Position numbers and translations under genes: made by a program | Source of the DNA: Candidatus Anaerostipes excrementavium | GTDB lineage: Bacteria; Bacillota; Clostridia; Lachnospirales; Lachnospiraceae | Assembly (NCBI GenBank): GCA_019114985.1 | Contig: DXEM01000010.1 | Span: forward strand, 42,511-106,510 | Direction: 5' to 3' | Length of the DNA stretch: 64,000 bases | Notes under the pieces: model-generated | What the model was told of the DNA's origin: nothing | Seen by the model: only the letters and a program-made list of their open reading frames with translations | Databases searched by the model: none | Part shown: positions 45,895 through 54,470 of the stretch, piece after piece | Position numbering within the stretch: the stretch's first letter is position 1 | Layout of the letters: each line of letters opens with the position of its first letter

Positions 45895-46881
45895 ATGTCA
45901 TTAAAGAAAACAGCAAAGTCAATGCTTTTTAGATTTCCAAAATCCTGGATAGATTCTTTTTATAGAATATATAATATTGTTTTCTACCCGGAAATGAAGG
46001 AAAAGAAAAGGTCATATGGCTCATTGAATCCAGATAAAACTTTCTATGTGATAAGACCTAGAACAGATTGTATTGAAGGGCTGATGTCCCTTTTTATTAA
46101 TGTACTTAGGCAGATTAGTTATGCAGAAAAAAAAGGATACATACCTGTTGTCGATTTTGAAAACTATGATACTCAATATAAGGATGAATCGCTAAAAGAA
46201 AAAAATGTTTGGAATTACTATTTTACGCAGCCGTCTGATTATGACCTTAAAGAAGTATATAAAAGCAAAAATGTTGTTCTTTCTGGCTTGAATTCTTATT
46301 ATAAATGTTATGAATTTTTGAACAGAGACTTTAATAAGATATCGCTTCAGCGGGCGCATACTTTTCTACAAAGATATGTAGATTTTTCAAATGCAATAAA
46401 GATATTACTAAAAGAAGAGCTCAATATTTTCCGGCCTCAAAATTCTATTGGGCTATATCTGAGAGGTACGGATTATATTGCTTTGAAACCAGCGGGAGAA
46501 CCTATTCAACCTACTCCTAAGGAAGCGTTTAAGGTAGTTGATAGCCTGTTAAAAAAGTATTCATTGAAAAAAGTTTTTATTGTTACAGAAGATGCCAATT
46601 ATTACAAAGCTGCAAGAGAATATTACAATTCAGCTTTATGTAAAGTCTCATTTGATTCATTTATAAAGGATTACTCAGGTATAGATTTTCTCAGTAAAGA
46701 CTCGTCTGTTTCACAATTAGCATCAGATCCGTATGAGCGAGGAGCTCAATACTTGATTAAGCTAATTTTATTATCTCAATGCCGAGCAATAGTTGGCGGC
46801 AAAACATGTGGTTCTTGGATGGCATGTGTGATGGCAGAGGAAAATGTAGAAAAGTATATTTTTGAAAAAGGGATTTATTAG
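45895..46881 (+). CDS. Putative glycosyltransferase, fucosyltransferase-like fold
   Basis: 328 aa. The central SIGLYLRGTDYIAL resembles the HxRxxD donor-binding motif of the GT11/GT23/O-fucosyltransferase group, with Tyr in place of His, and the C-terminal LILLSQCRAIVGGKTCGSWMA resembles their last motif. VFIVTEDANYYKAA fits the intervening strand. Start at 45895 follows AAAGGAAT; a start at 45838 is less likely. Sugar specificity is unproven; another GT-B enzyme is possible. Confidence 0.65.
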   Translation: MSLKKTAKSMLFRFPKSWIDSFYRIYNIVFYPEMKEKKRSYGSLNPDKTFYVIRPRTDCIEGLMSLFINVLRQISYAEKKGYIPVVDFENYDTQYKDESLKEKNVWNYYFTQPSDYDLKEVYKSKNVVLSGLNSYYKCYEFLNRDFNKISLQRAHTFLQRYVDFSNAIKILLKEELNIFRPQNSIGLYLRGTDYIALKPAGEPIQPTPKEAFKVVDSLLKKYSLKKVFIVTEDANYYKAAREYYNSALCKVSFDSFIKDYSGIDFLSKDSSVSQLASDPYERGAQYLIKLILLSQCRAIVGGKTCGSWMACVMAEENVEKYIFEKGIY

Positions 46882-47098
46882 TGCGTGGAATAAGCAAATA
46901 AAGGAATGAAGATTGAAATAAATCAGTCTGAGTTATTGTCCATTACAATTCATTAAGTCGATACGAGGAATGATATTTTTTACCATATAAGTTAGGTAAA
47001 AAATAGATAAATTTGATTTTGATTCCATTAGTTGTAAGAAGTCTGAGTTGTGTTATTCATAATGAATTAAAGTTAATTGAAAAGGTAATGGAGAAAAT

Positions 47099-48304
47099 AT
47101 GAAAGTAAAAGTAAAAAAGACGTCAGATATTATATTAGTACTTTTTCTTTTAAGTATACAAGTGTTTACAAATGGAAGTACCATAATGAAGGCAATGAAG
47201 CTCGTTTGTGTGAGTCTAACATTTATTTTGATTATATTTAAACGAAATATAAAATGGAATAACTATTTGAGTTGGATATTTCTAAATACTATTTTGGCTA
47301 TGTTCTCATACTTTTGGGCACTATCAAAGGAGTATGCTTTAGATGGACTTAAAACTGTTTTACTTAATTCACTTTGCCTGTTTTCTATTATACAATTAGT
47401 ATATATGAGTAAAGACTGGCGTTTAGCAGTTTATAATTCGTTGTCCATTGGACCAATATTAAGATTTCTAGTTTTGATTTTCCAGTATGGATTTTCGGTT
47501 TTTGGTGGATTGAGAAATCTAGAAGCAACAGGATATAACTCGATTGGTATGTTTGCAGGATTGGGAGTTTCTTTTTCCTTGCTTGTATATGTTTATTATC
47601 AGCAAAAATATGGTTTATTAAAAAAACTTGTTTTGTTTCGTTTTTTTTTAAATTCAATAATTGTGGCATTATCAATGTCAAGAAAAGCCTTTATGTATTT
47701 GGTTATTCCTATAGCGATTTTTTGCCTTTTATCGAGTCGTAACTACATAAAAGCTTTTCGAAATGTTATTCTGGTTTGCTTTGGTTGTATAGCAGTGTAT
47801 TTTGCTGTATTAAATATACCGTTTTTATATAATTATATTGGAGCAGGATTATCCTCACTTTTTAAGTTTTGGAAAAAGTCTAATGGTGATATAAGTGCCG
47901 CAGGAAGAATGACAAGAATTCTTTTTGGGCTTAAATGGTTTAATAAAAATCCCTTATTGGGATATGGGGTTATGAATTACAATTATTTGTTTGGATCAGT
48001 CCAGCCATTTTCTGATATGGTCATTGCTGATAATAATTATATAGATTTACTGGTAAATTATGGTGTAGTTGGTTTTGTGATTTATTATTCTATTCATGTA
48101 ATTTCGTTAGTTTATGCTCTTAAAAATCGTAGACGAGATTTGAAGCAACAGAGTATGGCATTTGCAATCCTTTTGACATTGCTTATTTGTGACTATGGTT
48201 CGAGTTCTTATATTTATTTACATTGTCAATTATATTTGGCTATTGTAATTTTAATTTTATATGAAGGAGAAAGAAAAATTAGATTAAAAAATATTAAATT
48301 TTGA
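47099..48304 (+). CDS. Wzy-type polysaccharide polymerase
   Basis: 401-aa polytopic membrane protein with about ten hydrophobic helices and a larger loop containing RMTRILFGLKWFNKNPLLGYGVMNYNYLFG, the arrangement of O-antigen polymerase/ligase proteins (Wzy_C-like). With the flippase at 51017 it defines a Wzx/Wzy-dependent cluster. Sequence between Wzy proteins is poorly conserved, so the call rests on topology, the loop and context. 218 A/T-rich bases without a gene lie upstream. Confidence 0.85.
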   Translation: MKVKVKKTSDIILVLFLLSIQVFTNGSTIMKAMKLVCVSLTFILIIFKRNIKWNNYLSWIFLNTILAMFSYFWALSKEYALDGLKTVLLNSLCLFSIIQLVYMSKDWRLAVYNSLSIGPILRFLVLIFQYGFSVFGGLRNLEATGYNSIGMFAGLGVSFSLLVYVYYQQKYGLLKKLVLFRFFLNSIIVALSMSRKAFMYLVIPIAIFCLLSSRNYIKAFRNVILVCFGCIAVYFAVLNIPFLYNYIGAGLSSLFKFWKKSNGDISAAGRMTRILFGLKWFNKNPLLGYGVMNYNYLFGSVQPFSDMVIADNNYIDLLVNYGVVGFVIYYSIHVISLVYALKNRRRDLKQQSMAFAILLTLLICDYGSSSYIYLHCQLYLAIVILILYEGERKIRLKNIKF

Positions 48305-48370
48305 TGTTTATAGTTTAGAAGTTATTTGACGAAACAATGATTATACTAAGAATTTAAGGAAGGTTTCACT

Positions 48371-49327
48371 ATGTTAAAAAGTAATTTAATAGACCCTGCT
48401 TTATATGCTGAATTAATGGCAGAAATAAAAAAGATTAATATTGATTACCGGACAATAAGAAAAAGTAAAGAATATAAGATTGGAATGTTAATTATTAACA
48501 CAATCACTTTAATAAGAAAAGGGAGATTTGCGGAATTAAAAAAGAAATACTGTCAATGGTTTGGGGGAAAGCCAATAGTAAAATCCATCTCACATAAAAG
48601 ATTGGATGAAACTTTTGTAAAATACGATTTGCCGAATCCAGAAGATTATTTTTCTGAGGATAGAATTGCGGTTTATACAGTAATTTTTGGTAAATATGAT
48701 GAAATATTAGAGCCGTATTGTTCGCCAGATAATATTGATTATTACATTATAACGGACCAAGAATTTGATTCTTTAAAAAGTAAATGGGAAAAAGTTGATA
48801 TAAGTGCGTTTAAGAGCAAAATAAAAAATATGTCTAGTTCTGAAAAAAATAGATATTTTAAAATTAATCCATCGTTAGTTTTTAAAGATTATAAATATTC
48901 GATATATATTGACGGAAATATTTTGGTTGTGTCTGATTTTACTGAGTTAATCAATAAAATTGGTTTATTTGATATTGCAACGCATACGCATAATTCTCGC
49001 GATTGTGTGTATGAGGAAGCTAAAGCTGTGTTAGCGGCTGGGAAGGAAAAGAAAAAAAACATTGATATACAAATGAAAGCATACAGAGATGCAGGAATGC
49101 CAAAAAAATATGGACTTATGGAGTGTAATATTATTGCGAGACGTCATACTGAACAATGTTCTAAGATTATGTGGCAGTGGTGGGAAGAATTTCAAAAATT
49201 TAGTAAGCGAGATCAACTTTCGTTACCCTATGTTTTATTTAAAAATGGAATAGAAGTATCTGATGTTGCAACGCTTGGGGTTAATGTACTTCAAAATCCA
49301 GCATTACGATGGCTGCCGCATAATTAA
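48371..49327 (+). CDS. DUF616 family glycosyltransferase-like protein
   Basis: 318 aa. Residues about 94-310 match the DUF616/TOD1-type glycosyltransferase domain: RIAVYTVIFGKYDEI, NRYFKINPSLVFKDYKYSIYIDGNI with a DxN in place of DxD, and THTHNSRDCVYEEA. Members occur in polysaccharide clusters; activity is not established. The N-terminal 90 residues are basic and of unknown role. AAGGAAGG precedes the ATG. Confidence 0.8.
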   Translation: MLKSNLIDPALYAELMAEIKKINIDYRTIRKSKEYKIGMLIINTITLIRKGRFAELKKKYCQWFGGKPIVKSISHKRLDETFVKYDLPNPEDYFSEDRIAVYTVIFGKYDEILEPYCSPDNIDYYIITDQEFDSLKSKWEKVDISAFKSKIKNMSSSEKNRYFKINPSLVFKDYKYSIYIDGNILVVSDFTELINKIGLFDIATHTHNSRDCVYEEAKAVLAAGKEKKKNIDIQMKAYRDAGMPKKYGLMECNIIARRHTEQCSKIMWQWWEEFQKFSKRDQLSLPYVLFKNGIEVSDVATLGVNVLQNPALRWLPHN

Positions 49328-49420
49328 ATAAGCAGCTTTTATACTAGAACTTTAAATAGATACTATGTAATAAGAAGATATTTATTTTCAAACAAAGAAA
49401 ATTATTATGAGAGGCAGGGA

Positions 49421-50809
49421 ATGAACATTTTACGAAAAGTAATAAATAATCCATATAAAATTTTGGCTTTTTTTGTTATGAACATACGGCTATTAAATAG
49501 AATTTTATCTGATGATATGTATCTTAAAATAAAGTATCGCAGCGTTTTTGGAAAGAAGTTGGATTTAGAAAGTCCAAAAACATTTAACGAAAAATTGCAG
49601 TGGCTAAAACTCTATGACAGACGACCAGAGTATACAATCATGGTTGATAAATATGAAGCAAAAAAATATGTTGCTGACAAAATAGGAGAAGAGTATATAA
49701 TTCCAACACTAGGGGTTTGGACCCACTTTGATGATATCGACTTTGATACTTTGCCCAACCAATTTGTGCTTAAATGCACGCATGATTCTGGAGGAATTGT
49801 AATTTGTAGAGATAAGGGCAAGTTTGATAAAAAATCCGCAAAGAAAAAAATAGAAACATGTTTGAAAAAGAATTTCTTCTATGTAGCTAGAGAGTGGCCT
49901 TATAAAAATGTCAAACCACGGATTATTGCTGAGAAGTACATGGTGGATAAACCTGGTTGTAAACTCATGGATTATAAAATTTTTGGCTGTGATTGTTTCG
50001 CAAAGGCTATGTCTATAGCAACTAATAAGCAAATAGGGGAAGAAGATACGAAATTTGATTTTTATAATTCGGATTTTAAATATATTCCATTTACAAATGG
50101 TCACCCAAATGCTGACCATGGAATTAAATACCCAGAGTCTTTTAATAAAATGAAAGAAATAGCAGAAAATTTTTCGAAAAAAACGTCACAGTTTCGTATT
50201 GAATTTTACAATATAAAGGGAAAGATTTATTTTGGGGAACTTACACTTTTACACTGGAGAGATATGTTATCATTTGAACCAGAAGAAGATGACTATAAAC
50301 TTGGCGAATGGATAAAACTTTCCGAAACAATCGGAGGAGGATACCTCATAGCTAATAAAGGCTGGATACTTTATGTTCATGAAGGAAATAGTCAACAAGT
50401 AGTTAGTGTGGATACGTTAACAGAGAAAAAAGAACTGCTTGACTATAAGCTCATGTGTTTTAACGGTAAAGTTCAATGCTCTTTTGTTTGCTCGGATCGT
50501 TTTAATGGTGGGTTAAAGGTAACGTTCTATGATGATAATTGGAATGTGTTACCATTTGAGCGCCATTATCCGCGGAGTGATAAGCCCATTGCAAAGCCTC
50601 AAACTTATAACCAGATGGTTCAATTAGCAGAACAATTATCAGAGAATATTCCATTTGTACGTGTTGATTTCTATGAAATTGATGGCAAGCCTTATTTTGG
50701 AGAAATGACTTTTTATCCTGGAAGTGGCTTTGAAGAATTTATACCTGAGTCTGCAGATTATGAGCTTGGAGAGTTGATTAAGCTTCCTGAAATAGTTGAG
50801 GGGGATTAA
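49421..50809 (+). CDS. TupA-like ATP-grasp protein with a duplicated C-terminal half
   Basis: 462 aa. The N-terminal part (TFNEKLQWLKLYDRRPEY, VLKCTHDSGGI) is that of TupA-like ATP-grasp proteins, first known from polyglutamate-sugar synthesis in teichuronopeptide formation. The C-terminal half occurs twice, about residues 181-297 and 338-457. Both copies run from L-x-DYK through the FYNIKGKIYFGELT or FYEIDGKPYFGEMT block to LGE-x-IKL. The second keeps the usual YPGSGFEEF; the first has LHWRDMLSFEPE there. It might ligate an amino acid to a uronic acid of the polysaccharide; this is inference. Confidence 0.82.
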   Translation: MNILRKVINNPYKILAFFVMNIRLLNRILSDDMYLKIKYRSVFGKKLDLESPKTFNEKLQWLKLYDRRPEYTIMVDKYEAKKYVADKIGEEYIIPTLGVWTHFDDIDFDTLPNQFVLKCTHDSGGIVICRDKGKFDKKSAKKKIETCLKKNFFYVAREWPYKNVKPRIIAEKYMVDKPGCKLMDYKIFGCDCFAKAMSIATNKQIGEEDTKFDFYNSDFKYIPFTNGHPNADHGIKYPESFNKMKEIAENFSKKTSQFRIEFYNIKGKIYFGELTLLHWRDMLSFEPEEDDYKLGEWIKLSETIGGGYLIANKGWILYVHEGNSQQVVSVDTLTEKKELLDYKLMCFNGKVQCSFVCSDRFNGGLKVTFYDDNWNVLPFERHYPRSDKPIAKPQTYNQMVQLAEQLSENIPFVRVDFYEIDGKPYFGEMTFYPGSGFEEFIPESADYELGELIKLPEIVEGD

Positions 50810-51016
50810 AAGACCGAGAAAATTTATCCAAATGATTGAAATAGTTAGTTACCGATACTGTAACAGTTTATTGGATTCAAAGTATGACTAATTGAACTTA
50901 GAATTAGTGAATATAATTTTTTTGGTATTTCTTATGACATATATGGTCAAAGGTATAAATATATTTTGTGCGAAATATAAGATACCAAGGCGTCAACGAA
51001 TAAGAAAGGCATTTAT

Positions 51017-52516
51017 ATGAGAAGCAAGAGACTGAGATATAACACAATTTCATCGTTTTTTTTTCAGGTAACAACAATTATTTGTGGTTTTGTATTACCA
51101 AGACTTATACTAAAAGCATATGGCTCTGATGTAAATGGTCTCGTTGATTCAATCACACAGTTTCTAGGAGTGATTTCATTTTTGGAATTGGGTGTGGGAG
51201 CTGTTGTTCAATCAGCCCTATATAAACCTTTGGCAGATGGTGATAATGAAACAATTAGCAAGGTTATTATTTCGGCGGGAAAGTTTTTTAATAGACTTGC
51301 ACAGGCTCTGCTTGTATATGTAATTATATTAGTACTTGTTTATCCGCATATTTCTCATCAAAAATTTGGATGGGTATACACTGCAACTTTGATTGGGACA
51401 ATAAGTATAAGTTCTTTTGCACAGTATTATTTTGGAATGGTCGATCGTTTGCTGTTGACAGCAGATCAGAGAGGATACATTCAATATAATGCACAGACAG
51501 TTACACTTATCATAAACACTATTGTTTGTGTAGCGTTGATTTATGCTAAAATGTCTATTCATGTTGTAAAATTGGTGACATCACTTATATATATACTGAG
51601 ACCTATTTTTTTAAGATTATATGTTGATAAAAATTATCATCTTAATAGATATATAACATATAATGAAGAACCGATAAAGCAAAAATGGAATGGTGTGGCA
51701 CAACATGTCGCTGCTGTTGTTTTGGATGGAACAGACAGTATAATACTGACAGTTTTTTCTAGTCTTGCGAATGTTTCTATCTATTCTATTTATAATTTGG
51801 TAGTTGCTGGAATTAAAAGGCTTCTAACATCTATGACAAATGGGATGCAAGCTCTTATAGGGGAATTATGGGCTAAACAGGAGCTTGTCGAATTAAAAAG
51901 GATATTTAGTTGGTTTGAATGGTTTATTCACACAGGAACAGTTTTTGTTTTTGGTTGTACTGGTTGTTTGATACTCCCTTTTGTTCAAATTTATACGAAT
52001 GGAATCACAGATGCTAATTACTATCAGCCACTATTTGCCATTTTGATTGTTACCGCGCATGCCGGACATTGTCTTAGATTGCCTTATAATATTATGATTC
52101 TTGCTGGCGGACATTATAAACAGACACAAAGAAATTATGTTGTTTCTGCGGTACTTAATATTGTGATCTCGGTTATAGCAGTTAATTTTGGAGGATTAAT
52201 AGGTGTTGCAATTGGCACACTTGTTGCTATGCTATATCAGACAATTTGGATGGCGATTTACGATTCAAAATATCTGGTTAAGTGGCCTATTAAGAACTTT
52301 ATCAAACAGATTTGTGTAGACTTGGTGACTGTTACAATAAGTGCATTTGTTTCAAATCTATTTGATCTTTTTAGCTTTACTTATTTGGCATGGGCAGGTT
52401 TAGCTGTCAAAGTTTTTGCGGTGTACTTTATTTTTATTATTCTCATTAATTTTGTTTTTTATAGGGATAAGATGATTAGATTATTTGATTGGTTGCTGCA
52501 CAGAATAAAGCAGTAG
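51017..52516 (+). CDS. Wzx-type polysaccharide flippase
   Basis: 499-aa membrane protein of the MOP superfamily (RfbX/Wzx), with 12-14 hydrophobic segments. It starts with a basic segment then FFFQVTTIICGFVLPRLILKAYGSDVNGLVDSI, typical of the family. It would move lipid-linked repeat units across the membrane for the Wzy polymerase. Last gene of the polysaccharide cluster. The 207-base spacer upstream is A/T-rich with no clear gene. Confidence 0.9.
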   Translation: MRSKRLRYNTISSFFFQVTTIICGFVLPRLILKAYGSDVNGLVDSITQFLGVISFLELGVGAVVQSALYKPLADGDNETISKVIISAGKFFNRLAQALLVYVIILVLVYPHISHQKFGWVYTATLIGTISISSFAQYYFGMVDRLLLTADQRGYIQYNAQTVTLIINTIVCVALIYAKMSIHVVKLVTSLIYILRPIFLRLYVDKNYHLNRYITYNEEPIKQKWNGVAQHVAAVVLDGTDSIILTVFSSLANVSIYSIYNLVVAGIKRLLTSMTNGMQALIGELWAKQELVELKRIFSWFEWFIHTGTVFVFGCTGCLILPFVQIYTNGITDANYYQPLFAILIVTAHAGHCLRLPYNIMILAGGHYKQTQRNYVVSAVLNIVISVIAVNFGGLIGVAIGTLVAMLYQTIWMAIYDSKYLVKWPIKNFIKQICVDLVTVTISAFVSNLFDLFSFTYLAWAGLAVKVFAVYFIFIILINFVFYRDKMIRLFDWLLHRIKQ

Positions 52517-53147
52517 CATAATATTTTAAAACTTATAAATTAAGTGTGGAGATTTCTTGCAGAAAAGATTAGTAAAATAAAATTCTCTTCTTCCATTTGT
52601 TGTATAATACAGTAATAGTGGATGAAATATTTTTGCTTTGTTAACTTATTCCGAGATTTTGGTTCGGATCTGCATCCTAATAGATCCAACAATTTAGCTC
52701 TTTCAATATATATTCTGATGTGTATACCAAATAAATATCTTTTTTCTAAACAATTATTTAAAATAGCATTCTATTGAAAAGAGTTCTATCAGGATGTCCA
52801 GATCTAAAAGAATCTTGGCTATAATTCAAACTATGTTAAATTTCATATCTATTGTAGCGTATGTCTTTGTTTTCTATGATTCACTTGGTTTGAACAACGT
52901 AGTAATTGTTAAATTTTGTATAACAGTGTTATCTCCCAATAGTGTTTTTCAGAAATCTTTATATCAAGCATCGGCTGGGATATTCTGTGAACAAAGTTTC
53001 TGCAGTGACCGATTGTCTCACTATTTCCTGAATCTTGAAATTCCTCATTTTTCATGATACTATGAAACCAGATGGAGGATATGAAAGCGCTTCCGCATTT
53101 TTATAAAAGCCGCAGACATGTACAATGTAAATAATAAAGGAACAATA
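52517..53147. other. Long spacer after the polysaccharide cluster
   Basis: About 630 A/T-rich bases without a gene I can support. An 87-codon open frame at 52794-53057 starts with a plausible hydrophobic stretch (IIQTMLNFISIVAYVFVFYD) but has no ribosome binding site and an unlikely C-terminal half. It may be a decayed end of a gene. TATAAT occurs near 52600 without a -35. Confidence 0.5.
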
Positions 53148-53993
53148 ATGGAGGCGATGGCGGACGTGAATCATAAGAAAATAGACAATAAATTGGATGC
53201 ACGTTATGAAAAATATAAAGGAATTTTAAAGAACCTTACAATGATGAATGACGTGTTTATGCGAAATGTATTCAAAAAACAGGAATGTACGGAATATGTT
53301 CTTCAAGTAATCATGGGGAGAAAAGATCTGAAAGTTTTGGATCAGGTTCTTCAAAAGGATTACAAAAATCTTCAGGGCAGATCGGCAATCTTAGACTGTG
53401 TGGTGCGGGATGCAGATGGAAAACAGTTTGATGTAGAAATTCAGCAGGATACAGAAGGAGCATCCCCCAAACGTGCCAGATATCATAGCGGTTTGATGGA
53501 CATGAATACTCTGGATGCCGGACAGGATTTTGATGAATTGCCGGAGACTTATTTGATTTTTATTACCCGTGATGATGTACTCGGGCATGATCTTCCAATT
53601 TATCATATCAAGAGAAAGATTGAAGAAGTACAGGAAGATTTTAAAGATGAAGCGTATATAATGTATGTAAATTCCCGACGGCAGGATGACACGGAACTTG
53701 GGCAGCTGATGCAGGATTTTCACTGCAAGAACGCCGAAGATATTCACAGCGAGGTTTTAGCACAGCGTGTACATGAACTGAAAGAAAATCAGGAAGGGGT
53801 TGATTTTATGAGTCGCGAGATGGATGAGATATATAACGAAGGGGCAAAATGTGGAGCAATGGAAAAGGCAAAGGAAACTGCTTTGATACTTGCCGATCGA
53901 GGAATGTCTGTATCAGATATTGCAGATATCGTGAAAGTCAATGTGAAATTGGTACAGGAGTGGTTATCCGGGAATAGGAGTTTAGTAAAATAA
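53148..53993 (+). CDS. PD-(D/E)XK nuclease family transposase-like (Rpn-type) protein
   Basis: 281 aa. Residues about 20-170 fit the Rpn/PDDEXK_2 family: TMMNDVFMRNVFKK, then the nuclease core LDCVVRDADGKQFDVEIQ (D ... E-x-Q) and RARYHSGLMD. The C-terminal part (AKETALILADRGMSVSDIADIV) is the usual short helical repeat region. Rpn proteins promote recombination or act in phage defence and occur in many copies in Lachnospiraceae. The ATG at 53148 follows AAAGGA. The protein looks full-length. Confidence 0.85.
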   Translation: MEAMADVNHKKIDNKLDARYEKYKGILKNLTMMNDVFMRNVFKKQECTEYVLQVIMGRKDLKVLDQVLQKDYKNLQGRSAILDCVVRDADGKQFDVEIQQDTEGASPKRARYHSGLMDMNTLDAGQDFDELPETYLIFITRDDVLGHDLPIYHIKRKIEEVQEDFKDEAYIMYVNSRRQDDTELGQLMQDFHCKNAEDIHSEVLAQRVHELKENQEGVDFMSREMDEIYNEGAKCGAMEKAKETALILADRGMSVSDIADIVKVNVKLVQEWLSGNRSLVK

Positions 53994-54470
53994 AGTTATG
54001 AAGGTATTCTGAGGTGATTGTATAGTGGTTCCTATAGGGGATTTTTTACCTTTGTAAAAATGAAATTTTCATTATAAAGATGTGGGAAGTATCTAATAGT
54101 AAGGGGATTGGTAAAGTAAAGCTGTATGTTTTCAAGCTTTTTTATAATATCTGTTTTTGGAGTTAAACTGAATTTATGGTGCTAAGCCAAGGGTTAAAAC
54201 TTGAGGCTTAGCATTTTTAATGTTTTTAGGGTTATTTAGCAGAAGTACTCAAATCCTTTTTGTCTCCGACAGCTACTTCACTGATTCTGAAAGTTTAAGG
54301 GGAATTTGTCATGGGAAATGACTTGATAATCCGGCCGCCAGCTGGTAACATAAAAATATAATTGGCTTGGTTTGCCTTTTTATGAGTTATGGATTTAGGG
54401 ATTGCGCCTATTGAAAATTTTGCAGTTGCCGATGGATTTAAGAAGCACTGCTGAAAGGAGTGTGGGGAAT
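53994..54470. other. Spacer between the two PD-(D/E)XK genes
   Basis: About 475 bases without a supported gene. It contains one good intrinsic terminator (54180-54218) and nothing else I recognise. Confidence 0.6.
54180..54218 (+). terminator. Intrinsic terminator after the Rpn-type gene
   Basis: TGCTAAGCC (54180-54188) pairs perfectly with GGCTTAGCA (54205-54213), then TTTTT. It lies about 190 bases after the Rpn-type stop codon. Confidence 0.8.

Noticed and set aside
52794..53057. 87-codon frame with a hydrophobic segment
   Set aside because: No ribosome binding site, isolated, and the second half looks non-coding; kept only as part of the spacer description.
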